64,000 nt of DNA. Origin: Streptomyces naganishii JCM 4654 (GTDB lineage: Bacteria; Actinomycetota; Actinomycetes; Streptomycetales; Streptomycetaceae). Shown here one piece after another: positions 36,601-43,957 of the stretch. Both the position numbers and the translations under genes were made by a program. The notes beneath the pieces are model-generated. The model ran no database searches. It saw nothing but the letters and a program-made list of their open reading frames with translations, and was not told the origin of the DNA. The stretch covers positions 372,001 through 436,000 of the forward strand of contig NZ_BMVF01000002.1 in NCBI RefSeq assembly GCF_014650575.1. Reading direction: 5' to 3'. Positions within the stretch are counted from its first letter, which is position 1, and each line of letters begins with the position of its first letter.

Positions 36601-37324
36601 CGGCGTACCAGTCGTAGAACGACACCATCGGGGCGCCGATCAGCGACATGAAGCGGGCGCCCACCGCGTGCGAGGCCATCGACATGGCCGGGATCGGCGA
36701 GAACCCGGCCACCCGGTCGGGGCCGTACGCGGCGATGGTGTGCACATGCGCGGCCGCCGCGATCTCCAGCGCCTCCTCCCAGCCGACGCGCACCAGACCG
36801 CCCTTGCCGCGCGCGGACTGGTAGCGGCGCCGCCGGTCCGGGTCGCCGGTGACCTCGGCCCAGGCGGCCACCGGGTCGCCCAGCCGCTCCCGCGCCTCCC
36901 GGTACATCTCCAGCAGCACGCCCCGCACATGGGGGTGGCGCACGCGGGTCGGCGAGTAGGTGTACCAGGAGAACGAGGCCCCGCGCGGGCAGCCGCGCGG
37001 CTCGTACTCGGGCCGGTCGGGCCCGGTGGACGGGTAGTCCGTCTCCTGCGTCTCCCAGGTGATCAGGCCGTCCTTGACGTACACCTTCCACGAGCAGGAG
37101 CCGGTGCAGTTCACGCCGTGGGTGGAGCGCACCACCCTGTCGTGCGCCCAGCGCTCGCGGTAGGGGCTGTCGTTGACGTCCTGGTCGGTGCGCAGGACCG
37201 CCCGCAGGTCGGGTGTGACGGGGGAACGGCGCAGTATCCGGCCGGCCCGCAGCAACTGGTCGGCGGCCAGCGCCGCCACTCGTTCCGCTTCCCGACGGGC
37301 ACCGCGCCGTCCCACTGTGCTCAC
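33629..37324 (-). CDS. narG: Respiratory nitrate reductase alpha subunit (molybdoprotein)
   Basis: The catalytic subunit of about 1231 residues, which reduces nitrate to nitrite at a Mo-bis-MGD centre. The N-terminal iron-sulfur motif is HGVNCTGSCSW. The Mo-coordinating aspartate lies in YDWYADLPIASP, followed by the typical QTDVPESGDWW. There is no twin-arginine signal, as expected for a cytoplasm-facing NarG. GTG 37324 gives the usual length and has AGGGGA just before it. The frame stays open to ATG 37480, which I reject because it lies inside the promoter. No nitrate transporter or cofactor gene is in view. Confidence 0.96.
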   Translation of the reverse strand: MSTVGRRGARREAERVAALAADQLLRAGRILRRSPVTPDLRAVLRTDQDVNDSPYRERWAHDRVVRSTHGVNCTGSCSWKVYVKDGLITWETQETDYPSTGPDRPEYEPRGCPRGASFSWYTYSPTRVRHPHVRGVLLEMYREARERLGDPVAAWAEVTGDPDRRRRYQSARGKGGLVRVGWEEALEIAAAAHVHTIAAYGPDRVAGFSPIPAMSMASHAVGARFMSLIGAPMVSFYDWYADLPIASPQVFGDQTDVPESGDWWDAAYLMLWGSNVPVTRTPDAHWMTEARYRGQKVVVVSPDYADATKFADEWLHPHPGTDGALAMAMGHVILTEFFVRRTVPHFADYVRRFTDLPFLVELEERDGACVPGKFVTAAMLGLDEESGEDAHWKPVLLDAVSGRPVVPGGTLGDRWSKLGEGRWNLDLGDVEPELTLYRRGGHPSAPVRLPRFDGGAPVTRAVPVREVGGRRVTTVFDLLLAQYGVGRDGLPGQWPAGYDDASQPHTPAWQEPITSVPAAAVVRIAREFAHTAEKSRGRCMIVMGAGTNHWFHSDTIYRSFLTLLLLTGCQGVNGGGWAHYVGQEKVRPYTGWQHLQSAADWVRPSRQVAGTPYWYLHTGQWRYDGQGADALAAPTAKGLFTGLHTADLVARSVRLGWMPSAPAFSANPLELGRAVRESGREPGEWATAQLAAGKLSFACEDPDAPENWPRVLTVWRANLIGSSAKGNEFFLRHLLGASDNAHASEAPPDARPRDVTWREEAPRGKLDLLLALDFRMTSTTLMADLVLPAATWYEKHDLSSTDMHPFVHAFSPAISPPWQARTDFEIFHCLARKFSELATGRLGVAYDLVATPQQHDTPGETAQPGGTVPDWREGATARPGVNLPAFTLVERDYTAVADKLTALGPLGEERGMTVKGVTVRPGPEVRRLAERCGTAAGPGPARGRPLLDTDVKLCEAILALSGTTNGRLAAEGFERLAERCGPASGFGSLAETVRERRVVFSDTQDRPVQVGTSPEWSGKEAPDRRYSPFTVNTEHLKPWHTLTGRQHFYLDHDWMAELGEQLPVYRPPLDLAAEAVAGEREVSVRYLTPHSKWSIHSEYQENLLMQTLARGGPVIWMAVADAEAIGAADNDWVEAVNPNGVVVARAIVSHRVPPGTVLMYHVQERLVNVPRSEATGLRGGVHNALTRVLIKPTHLIGGYAQLSFAPNYYGPTGNQRDARTVIRRRAQEVQY

Positions 37325-37450
37325 ATCCCCTGCGAAGTCGGCAAAGCACGCCGGCCCGAGGCCGTGACCAGGGGCGTTCGGCGTTCCGCTGCACTCAGCG
37401 TCACGCATGCGCACGATGAGTGCTCGCAGAACTGCGCTGAGTTGAGAGTG

Positions 37451-37480
37451 CCTATACGGAGCTTTTCTTGCCCTTTGCAA
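37451..37480 (-). promoter_or_regulatory. Candidate narG promoter with FNR-like dyad
   Basis: On the minus strand TTGCAA (37475-37480) and TATAGG (37451-37456) are spaced by 18 bases, a good housekeeping-type promoter. The -35 element lies inside a dyad TTGC-N5-GCAA (37468-37480), reminiscent of CRP/FNR half-sites. The surrounding region is unusually AT-rich for the window and precedes a leader of about 120 bases. Confidence 0.5.
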
Positions 37481-37537
37481 TATTTGTGTGGGCCATGTGT
37501 CTGTTCGGGCGGGCGCGTGGGGGCCGGGGCGGGCGGC

Positions 37538-37870
37538 TCAGCCCGCGCGCTGCTGGCAGGGTACGCAGGCGCTCGCGTACGGCAGGATCTCCAGCCGTTC
37601 CACCGGGATGGGCCGGGAGCACTCGCGGCACAGGCCGTAGGTGCCCTCCTCCAGCCGCGCGAACGCGGCCTCGATCTCCTTCAGCGCGCGCCCCACCGCC
37701 CCGCGCTGCGCGCTCAGCAGGTCGTCGGCCTCCTGGCCGGCCCCCTCGGTGTCCTTCAGGGCCCGCAGCTGGGCGAGGCGCGCGTTGCGCTCGTGCTCCA
37801 GCCGCTGCCGCGCCTCGTGCGCGCCGACGCGCGCGGCGGAGGAGGTGGAGCGGGTGGTGTCCCACGACAT
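37538..37870 (-). CDS. DksA/TraR-type zinc-finger protein
   Basis: A 110-residue protein. A long N-terminal coiled-coil helix (EARQRLEHERNARLAQLRAL) is followed by a four-Cys zinc finger with ligands in CRECSRPIP and CVPCQ. The motif VERLEILPYAS is typical of DksA/TraR. DksA-like proteins bind RNA polymerase through the secondary channel. It is one of three related genes in this region (others at 43129 and 43592). ATG 37870 or GTG 37879 may be the start. It lies between narG and the SecDF gene. Confidence 0.9.
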   Translation of the reverse strand: MSWDTTRSTSSAARVGAHEARQRLEHERNARLAQLRALKDTEGAGQEADDLLSAQRGAVGRALKEIEAAFARLEEGTYGLCRECSRPIPVERLEILPYASACVPCQQRAG

Positions 37871-37927
37871 GACTGTCACGGTCCCTTCTGGCCCCGGGGC
37901 CGGCGGACGGGCGGAACTGACGGAACG

Positions 37928-37969
37928 GCGGACCGCGGGGCGCCGTGCCTACGGCACCCCGCGGTCCGC
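37928..37969 (-). terminator. Intrinsic terminator after secDF
   Basis: A 13-bp GC stem (37928-37940 with 37957-37969) continues, after one mismatch, into five more pairs around a GCCT loop. It lies between the SecDF stop at 38085 and the DksA-type gene. Confidence 0.8.
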
Positions 37970-38084
37970 CTGTCTCCTCCAGCCTGGCCGGACGGCCGCG
38001 CCCGGGCCATCGGTCACGGCACCCATTTCCGGCCGGGGCGGTGATGCAGCCGGCCGGGGGCCGCCGCCCCCGGCCGACCGTGTG

Positions 38085-40397
38085 TCAGGTGCGGGCGGCC
38101 GCCCGCCTGTTCGGGCGCGCGCGGCGGGGGCGGCCCCGTCCGCGGGCGTGCAGTTCGACGGCGATCGGGGCGGCCGTGAACACCGAGGAGTACGTGCCGA
38201 CCACGATGCCGATGAGCAGGGCGAGGGCGAAGTCGGTGAGCGAGTCGCCGCCGAGCACCGCCAGCGAGGCGAGGATGAGCAGCGCGCCCATGCCGGTGTT
38301 CACGGTGCGCGGCAGCGTCTGCACGATCGCCCGGTCGGTCACCTCGGCCAGCGGCGCCTTGCGGTCCCGGCGCACCAGCTCGCGGATGCGGTCGAAGACC
38401 ACCACCGAGTCGTTGACCGAGTAGCCGATCACCGTCAGCAGCGCGGCGAGGAACACCCCGTCCAGCGGTTTGCCCAGCCAGGCGAAGACACCGACCAGGA
38501 TCACCACGTCATGGGCCAGCGCGCTCACCGCGGCGGTGCCGAACAGCCAGCGGAAGCGGGCCGCGAGGTACAGCAGCTGCGCGCCGAGCGCCACGGCCAG
38601 CGCGATGAGCGCGTTGCGGCGCAGCTCGTCGCCCATGCTCGGGCCGATCAGCTCGTCGCGCACCTTCCGCGTCCCGCCGCCGAGCGAGTCCACGGTCCGG
38701 GTGATCTCGTCCGCCCGGGCGTCGGTCAGGGCCTGCGTGCGCACGGTCAGGCCCGACTCCCCCGAGGACTGCACGACCGCGCGCGGATGACCCGCCTCGG
38801 CGAGCGCGGTCCGCGCGCGCTCGGGGTCCACGGCACGCGCGGTGTCGTACTCCATCAGCCGGCCGCCGGTGAACTCCACGCCCAGGTCCAGTCCGCGTAC
38901 GGCGATGCCCGCCCCGGCGAGCGCCAGGACCACCGCGGAGGCGGCCAGCCAGCGGCGCGGCCTGCGCATCGGGCGCGGATCGCGGCGCGCGAGGGCGTCG
39001 CGGACCCGGCCGGTGGTGGCCAGTCCGGTGAGCCGGGGACGGCGGTGCACCCAGCGGCGGGAGACCGCGAAGTCGGCGAGCACCCGGGTGATCACCAGGG
39101 CGCTGACCATGGACGCCACGACGCCGATCCCGAGGGTCACGCCGAAGCCGCGCACCGGCCCCGAGGCCAGGAAGAACAGCAGCAGGGCCGCGATCAGCGT
39201 GGTGATGTTGGAGTCGGCGATCGCGCTGAAGGCGTTGCGGAAACCGGCGGTCAGCGCCGAGCGCCCGGTGGGCCGGTGCCGGGCCGCGTGCTCCTCCCGG
39301 GCGCGTTCGAAGACGAGCACGTTGGCGTCCACCGCCATGCCGATCGCCAGCACGAAACCGGCCAGGCCTGGCAGGGTCAGCGTGGCGCCGAGGGCGGCCA
39401 GGGCGGCGTAGGAGATCAGGCCGTAGGCGAGCAGGGCTACGGCGGCCAGGGCGCCCATCAGGCGGTAGACCACGATGATGAACAGCGCGGTCAGCGCGGT
39501 GCCGATGGCCGCGGCCCAGGCGCTGGCCGTGATGGCCTGCGCGCCCAGGGTGGGGCCGACGGTGTGCTGCTCGACGGTCTCCACGGGTACGGGCAGCGCG
39601 CCGCCGTTGATCAGCAGCGCCAGCTCGCGCGCCTCGCGGTCGTCGAAGGAGCCGGTGATCTGCGTGGAGCCGTCCGCGATGCCCGTACCGCAGGCGACGG
39701 ACGGGGCGACCTGCGGCGAGGAGATGATCCTCTCGTCGAGGACGATGGCGACCCGGCGCGTGGGGTCGCCCACCGGGCGGCACGCCGCCTCGCTCGTCAG
39801 CTTCGCCCACTGGGTGCGGCCCGCGCGGTCGAAGTCGACGGTGACGTGCCAGCCGGCGCCGGTCTCCTGGTCGAAGCGCGCGTCGGCGCCCTTGACCTCC
39901 TTGCCGGTCATGGCCTGGGCCGCCAGCCGCAGCCGCTGCCCCGACTCGTCGGGCAGCACCAGCTCCCCGGCCTTGGCGTCCCCGGCCTTGGCGTCCCCGG
40001 CCTTGGCGTCCCCGGCCTTGGCGTCCCCGGCCTTGCCGTCTCCGGCCGGGCCCAGCACCGGGTGGAAGGTCAGCTGAGCCGTGCGGCCCAGCACGTCGGC
40101 GGCCTGCTTCGGATCCTGCACGCCGGGCAGCTCGACGATGATCCGGTTCGCGCCGGAGCGCACCAGGGTGGGCTCGGCGACACCGAGCGCGTCGACCCGG
40201 CCGCGCAGTACCTCCAGGGTGCGGTCGGTGGCCGCCCGGTCGGCCTTCGTGGCCGGGGTGGAACGGGTCTCCAGGACGATCTGGGTGCCGCCGCGCAGAT
40301 CGAGTCCGAGTCGGACCGGGACGGTGACGGCGATGTAGACGGACACGGCGATGACGGCGAGGGCGAACAGCGCTCTCACCCGGGCGGAGCGGATCAA
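38085..40397 (-). CDS. secDF: SecDF fusion protein (accessory protein translocase subunit)
   Basis: A 770-residue fusion of SecD and SecF that uses the proton gradient to pull exported proteins through SecYEG. SecD part: LGLDLRGGTQIVLE at the N-terminus, periplasmic P1 domain, then GMAVDANVLVFERAREE. SecF part begins near residue 500 with LDLGVEFTGGRLMEYD and has VIGYSVNDSVVVFDRIRE. Streptomyces usually have separate secD and secF genes near relA, so this fused copy is probably a second, special-purpose one. Its P1 domain contains five KAGDA-type repeats. A small secreted protein gene lies 44 bases upstream. Confidence 0.92.
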   Translation of the reverse strand: MIRSARVRALFALAVIAVSVYIAVTVPVRLGLDLRGGTQIVLETRSTPATKADRAATDRTLEVLRGRVDALGVAEPTLVRSGANRIIVELPGVQDPKQAADVLGRTAQLTFHPVLGPAGDGKAGDAKAGDAKAGDAKAGDAKAGELVLPDESGQRLRLAAQAMTGKEVKGADARFDQETGAGWHVTVDFDRAGRTQWAKLTSEAACRPVGDPTRRVAIVLDERIISSPQVAPSVACGTGIADGSTQITGSFDDREARELALLINGGALPVPVETVEQHTVGPTLGAQAITASAWAAAIGTALTALFIIVVYRLMGALAAVALLAYGLISYAALAALGATLTLPGLAGFVLAIGMAVDANVLVFERAREEHAARHRPTGRSALTAGFRNAFSAIADSNITTLIAALLLFFLASGPVRGFGVTLGIGVVASMVSALVITRVLADFAVSRRWVHRRPRLTGLATTGRVRDALARRDPRPMRRPRRWLAASAVVLALAGAGIAVRGLDLGVEFTGGRLMEYDTARAVDPERARTALAEAGHPRAVVQSSGESGLTVRTQALTDARADEITRTVDSLGGGTRKVRDELIGPSMGDELRRNALIALAVALGAQLLYLAARFRWLFGTAAVSALAHDVVILVGVFAWLGKPLDGVFLAALLTVIGYSVNDSVVVFDRIRELVRRDRKAPLAEVTDRAIVQTLPRTVNTGMGALLILASLAVLGGDSLTDFALALLIGIVVGTYSSVFTAAPIAVELHARGRGRPRRARPNRRAAART
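39965..40039 (-). repeat. 15-bp tandem repeat (five copies) inside secDF
   Basis: Five consecutive copies of CCCCGGCCTTGGCGT (the last with one change) encode KAGDA-type pentapeptides in the external P1 domain of SecDF. The period keeps the reading frame. Confidence 0.9.
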
Positions 40398-40441
40398 GGG
40401 ATGCCTCCGGCGGGCACACGGGACGGGGACAGGGAGGGGCG

Positions 40442-40888
40442 TCAGCGGACGGGTGCGTCCGCCGACGGGTGTCGGACGCCGGAGGGTGTGGGTGGCGCGC
40501 GGCCCCGGTCGGGGACCGGGGACGGCAGGGTGACGATGAGGGGCGGGAAGCCGGGCGAGGCCCGCGTGGAGACGCGGTCCGGGAGGACCGGGGCGGGGAC
40601 GGCGACGGCGTGCCGGCCGGGCGGGTCCGGCCGCTCACCGTGCCGGTCGTGGCGGACGCCGGCCCGGCTGACGCACGCGTCGGGGCAGACGTCGTGGGCG
40701 TGGGGGGCGGGGGCGGTCAGTACCGCGGTGGTGGCCGTGGTGGCCGCGGTGGCCGTGGTGGCGGCCCGGGCCGGCGCGGTGTCCGCGGGGTACGGGCCGG
40801 CGTGCGCGCCGGCCAGGCCGAGCAGGGCCAGCAGTACGGCCGTGAGCACGGCGAGGGCCCTCGGGGCGGTGCGTCGTGCGCGGTGCAT
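40442..40888 (-). CDS. Small secreted Pro/His-rich protein, function unknown
   Basis: A 148-residue frame from ATG 40888 with GGAAGGGG seven bases upstream. The N-terminal signal peptide (RALAVLTAVLLALLGLAGAHA) is clear. The rest is low in structure: a Thr/Ala repeat, a small CPDAC motif and a Pro/Arg-rich tail. It lies directly ahead of secDF and may share its transcript, so it could be a client or an accessory factor. No homologous family is recognised. Confidence 0.6.
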   Translation of the reverse strand: MHRARRTAPRALAVLTAVLLALLGLAGAHAGPYPADTAPARAATTATAATTATTAVLTAPAPHAHDVCPDACVSRAGVRHDRHGERPDPPGRHAVAVPAPVLPDRVSTRASPGFPPLIVTLPSPVPDRGRAPPTPSGVRHPSADAPVR

Positions 40889-40933
40889 GCACCGTCCCCT
40901 TCCTCGGTCTTCCCTCGTCGTGCCGGCGGCGTA

Positions 40934-40973
40934 CCCGGGGCCCCGGCCGGGGAGTGGCGGCCGGGACCCCGGG
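40934..40973 (-). terminator. Intrinsic terminator after the two-component operon
   Basis: A long GC stem (40934-40948 with 40958-40973, interrupted by one C-A mismatch) follows the response-regulator stop at 40978. It separates that operon from the secreted protein/secDF genes. Confidence 0.7.
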
Positions 40974-40977
40974 CGGT

Positions 40978-41736
40978 TCAGGGTTCGACCAGGCCCGCGC
41001 GGATGGCGTACCGGGTCAGTTCCAGGCGGTCGCGCAGGCCCAGCTTCTGCAGCAGGTTGGCGCGGTGGCGCTGGACGGTCTTGACGCTGATGAAGAGGAT
41101 CTCGGCGATCTCCTTGGACGAGTGGCCCTCGGCCACCAGCTTCAGCACCTCCTCCTCGCGCGGCGTCAGCACCTGGTCGGGGGTCTCCTCGCCGTGGCGT
41201 ACCCGGTCGAGGTAGTTGCGGATGAGCGCGGTCACCGCGCCCGGGTACAGGAACGGCTCGTCGCGCATCGCGGCCCGGCACGCGGCGACCAGGTCCCGGT
41301 CGGCGACCGACTTCAGGACGTAGCCGCTGGCGCCGGCCTTCAGGGCCTGGAAGAAGTACTGCTCGTTGTCGTGCATCGTGAGCATCAGGATGCGCAACTG
41401 CGGCTTCAGCGCGGCCAGTTCACGGGTGGCCTGGAGTCCGGTCATGCGCGGCATGGCGATGTCCAGGACGGCGAGGTCGATGTCGTGGGTGCGGGCCATC
41501 TCGATGGCCTCGGCGCCGTCACCGGCCTCGGCGACCACCTCCAGGTCGTGCTCCTGGTCGAGGATCAGCCGCACTCCTCGCCGTACGAGCGCGTGGTCGT
41601 CGGCGAGGAGGATGCGGATCCTGCCGGATGCGGCCCCCGTGACCTGGGTCTGAGCCTGGGCCTGAGCCTGGGCCTGGGCCTGGGCCTGGGCCTGGGCCGG
41701 AGTCGGGGTCGGGGTCGGGGTCGGGTCGTCTGACAT
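40978..41736 (-). CDS. NarL/LuxR-family response regulator
   Basis: A 252-residue regulator. The receiver domain has acidic residues LLADDH, phospho-acceptor Asp92 (AVLDIAMP) and Lys in GYVLKSV. The C-terminal LuxR HTH reads LTPREEEVLKLVAEGHSSKE, then VKTVQRHRANLLQKLGL. The first 35 residues are a dipeptide repeat (PT, then AQ), encoded by a hexamer microsatellite at about 41647-41715. It starts two bases after the histidine kinase gene, so the two form a pair. The targets may be the nearby low-oxygen genes; this is inference. Confidence 0.92.
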   Translation of the reverse strand: MSDDPTPTPTPTPAQAQAQAQAQAQAQAQTQVTGAASGRIRILLADDHALVRRGVRLILDQEHDLEVVAEAGDGAEAIEMARTHDIDLAVLDIAMPRMTGLQATRELAALKPQLRILMLTMHDNEQYFFQALKAGASGYVLKSVADRDLVAACRAAMRDEPFLYPGAVTALIRNYLDRVRHGEETPDQVLTPREEEVLKLVAEGHSSKEIAEILFISVKTVQRHRANLLQKLGLRDRLELTRYAIRAGLVEP

Positions 41737-41738
41737 GG

Positions 41739-42692
41739 TCAGGGCTGCTTCCTGGGAACGGGCGCGGTGAGCCGGATCCGGGTACCGCCGCCGGGCGCGT
41801 CGGTGATGTCGAGCGCGGCCCCGATCAGCAGGGCCCGCTCACGCATGCCGCGGATGCCGGCGCCCTCGCACGCGGCCCTGATCCCGCGGCCGTCGTCGGT
41901 GACGGCCAGTTCCACCGTGCCGCCGGTGTGCCGCAGGCCGACCTCGACGCGCCGGGCGTCGGCGTGCCGGGCCGCGTTGGTCAGGCTCTCCTGGGCGACC
42001 CGGTAGAGCACCAGCTCGGTCTCCGGCTCCAGGGCGGGCAGGTCGCCGTCGAAGCGGCGCAGCACCTTGAGCCCGGTGTGCGTGGCGAAGTCGGAGGTGA
42101 GCGAGGTCAGGGCGCTGACCAGGCCCAGGTCGTCCAGGACGCCGGGCCGCAGCCTGCGCACCAGGCGGCGCACCTCGTCCAGGCTCCCCCGGGTGATCTC
42201 CTGCGCCTGGTGCAGTTCCTCGCGCAGGGGTTCTTGGGCCTCGTCCGCGGCCCGCTTGAGGGCCAGCAGGACCGCGGTCATGCTCTGGCCCACCTCGTCG
42301 TGCAGTTCCTGCGCGATACGGCGCCGTTCGGACTCCTGGGCGAGCAGCACGCGGGCGCTGCTCGTGGCCCGCTCCTGCTCGAGCCGGTCCAGCATGGCGT
42401 TGAACGTGCGGATGAGCTCGGCGACCTCGCCGCCGCCGTCCGCGGGCAGCCGCTGGCCGGGGCGCAGCAGGTCCACGGTCGTCATCAGGCGGGTGAGCCG
42501 GTCCAGCGGGGCCAGGCCCCAGCGCAGCAGGGCGGCGTTGGCGACCAGCATGACGACCAGGCCGCCGACCAGGATGACCGCCTCGGTCAGCACGACCGGC
42601 ACGGAGACGGTCACCGGAGCCCACAGCAGCAGCGCGGTCGCCGAGCCGAGCACCACCGCGTTGAGTCCGAAGATCCGCCAGAACAGCGACAC
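41739..42692 (-). CDS. HisKA_3-type sensor histidine kinase
   Basis: A 317-residue kinase. Two transmembrane segments lie at about 10-28 and 35-58 with almost no external loop, then HAMP-like helices. A HisKA_3 dimerisation domain carries His131 (QELHDEVGQ). A short HATPase domain has NAARHADARR and TDDGRGIR. GTG 42692 has GGAAGGAGG ten bases upstream. The lack of a sizeable extracellular domain suggests intramembrane sensing, unlike the GAF-containing DosS/OsdK kinases. It is operonic with the response regulator downstream. Confidence 0.9.
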   Translation of the reverse strand: MSLFWRIFGLNAVVLGSATALLLWAPVTVSVPVVLTEAVILVGGLVVMLVANAALLRWGLAPLDRLTRLMTTVDLLRPGQRLPADGGGEVAELIRTFNAMLDRLEQERATSSARVLLAQESERRRIAQELHDEVGQSMTAVLLALKRAADEAQEPLREELHQAQEITRGSLDEVRRLVRRLRPGVLDDLGLVSALTSLTSDFATHTGLKVLRRFDGDLPALEPETELVLYRVAQESLTNAARHADARRVEVGLRHTGGTVELAVTDDGRGIRAACEGAGIRGMRERALLIGAALDITDAPGGGTRIRLTAPVPRKQP

Positions 42693-42725
42693 CGGGGTCG
42701 CGCCTCCTTCCGTGTGTGCGGCCTG

Positions 42726-42765
42726 CCTCCACTGTCGGGCATCGCCCTCCACTGTCGGGCATCGC
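42726..42765. repeat. 20-bp direct repeat (two copies) upstream of the kinase gene
   Basis: The 20-base sequence CCTCCACTGTCGGGCATCGC occurs twice without a gap, 34 bases before the GTG start of the histidine kinase (minus strand). It may be a binding site for a dimeric regulator or a recent duplication. Confidence 0.8.
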
Positions 42766-42859
42766 GCACCCCGGTCGAGCCGCGGCCCGGGCCGGGACAG
42801 CCTTGCCCGTCCCGGCCCGACTCCGCCAAGCCTGCCCGTGCGCGGGCACCGCGTCGATG

Positions 42860-42946
42860 GGGTCCGGCGCCCATTTCCCCGGGCGCGGCCTACCCATGTC
42901 CCCACCGTGTGAGTCCCGCGACCCCCGGTAAATGGGCTCTGGACCC
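42860..42946. promoter_or_regulatory. Divergent pair of AAATGGGC-N3-GGACCC motifs
   Basis: The 436 bases between the kinase gene (minus) and the DksA-type gene (plus) contain the same 17-base motif once on each strand: minus at 42876-42860 and plus at 42930-42946. Each faces the gene on its side. The core GGGCNNNGGACCC has a partial dyad similar in type to DosR/OsdR boxes. Both flanking transcription units could therefore share one regulator. The remainder of the gap holds short AAGACCTGCG-type repeats near 43012-43100 and no gene. Confidence 0.5.
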
Positions 42947-43128
42947 GATGGGTTCCGGCGGCGGAAGAAGCGAGGGTGGAGTCACGAACCACTCGGCCAC
43001 CCCCGTCCCCACGAAGACCTGCGAAGACCTGCGAAGCGCCACGAGGCGCCACGGCAGACCCACGAAGACGAACGACAGACCTACGAAGCCCCACGGCAGA
43101 TCCCCGGAAGAAGAGAGAGGGCCCCGCC

Positions 43129-43455
43129 ATGTCGCCCGATGCCGCCCGGACCGAACCCCGCCTGGAGCGCCTGACCGCTCAGGAGGCCCGCCGGCGCCTC
43201 GAGCACGCCCGCGGGACCCGGCTGATCCAGTTGCAGGCCCTCGGCGAGACCGGGCAGAGCGCGGGCGACCCGCTGATGTCCTCGCAGCGGGACAGCATCG
43301 AGCGGGTCCTCAAAGAGATCGACGAGGCCTTCGCGCGCGTCGACGCCGGCACCTACGGCACCTGCGTCTCCTGCGCCAAGCCGGTCCCGGTGGAGCGCCT
43401 GGAGATCCTGCCTTACACCCGTCACTGCGTCAGCTGCCTGCGCCGCGACGCCTGA
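43129..43455 (+). CDS. DksA/TraR-type zinc-finger protein (second copy)
   Basis: A 108-residue protein with an N-terminal coiled coil (QEARRRLEHARGTRLIQLQAL) and a four-Cys zinc finger (CVSCAKPVP and CVSCL). The sequence VERLEILPYTRHC is close to the paralogue at 37538-37870, so the two look like duplicates. GAGAGAGGG precedes ATG 43129. A strong terminator follows at 43490. Confidence 0.9.
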   Translation: MSPDAARTEPRLERLTAQEARRRLEHARGTRLIQLQALGETGQSAGDPLMSSQRDSIERVLKEIDEAFARVDAGTYGTCVSCAKPVPVERLEILPYTRHCVSCLRRDA

Positions 43456-43489
43456 CGCGACCGCCCGGCACGGGGCGCCGTCACCCACC

Positions 43490-43523
43490 CGGGCGGCGGT
43501 GCCCACGAGGGTGCCGCCGCCCG
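43490..43523 (+). terminator. Intrinsic terminator after the second DksA-type gene
   Basis: A 15-bp stem (43490-43504 with 43509-43523, two G-T wobbles) with loop ACGA lies 35 bases after the stop. Confidence 0.75.
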
Positions 43524-43591
43524 CCAGGGCCGCACCGCCGCACCTTCCCCCGTACCCGCCTCGTCTTCTGCCCTGCCTGAGGGGTGAAGTG

Positions 43592-43957
43592 GTGAACCAG
43601 CAGATCATCGACGACCCCGACACGCGTCTCACGCCCGAGGACCTCGCCGCGTTCCGCGAGAACCTGCTCGAGCAGCGGCTGTTCCGGCAGGAGCAGTTGC
43701 AGCAGATCGCGGCCCCGTCCCGCCTGGACGACCTGCTCCTCCAGCAGGCCGCCTCGCAGGTCGAGGTGCGGGTCAAGCTCGCCGCCTCCGCCCGCATGGT
43801 CCTCGCCGACGTCGAGGCCGCCCTCGAGCGCATGGACGGCGGCACCTACGGCAGCTGCCACCTGTGCCGGCGCCCCATCGCGCGCGAGCGCCTGGAGATC
43901 GTGCCGCAGGCCCGCTACTGCGCCCGCTGCCAGCAGGTGAGGGAGGCCGGCCGGTGA
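43592..43957 (+). CDS. DksA/TraR-type zinc-finger protein (third, divergent copy)
   Basis: A 121-residue protein with a long helical N-terminus (LAAFRENLLEQRLFRQEQLQ) and a zinc finger with ligands in CHLCRRPIA and CARCQ. It keeps the RERLEIVPQARYC motif but is clearly more distant from the other two copies. GTG 43592 is preceded by GAGGGGTGAAG. Its stop overlaps the GTG of the MreB-like gene (GTGA), so both are in one operon and probably made in fixed ratio. Confidence 0.88.
   Translation: MNQQIIDDPDTRLTPEDLAAFRENLLEQRLFRQEQLQQIAAPSRLDDLLLQQAASQVEVRVKLAASARMVLADVEAALERMDGGTYGSCHLCRRPIARERLEIVPQARYCARCQQVREAGR

Noticed and set aside
37325..37480. N-terminal extension of NarG to ATG 37480
   Set aside because: The extension has no NarG-like residues, lacks a ribosome site and includes the likely promoter elements.
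33500..38044. A 1514-codon open frame on the plus strand across narGHJI
   Set aside because: It is the complement of the nar operon, is rich in Arg/Gly/Val/His without domains, and arises from GC bias; the minus-strand genes have full family motifs.
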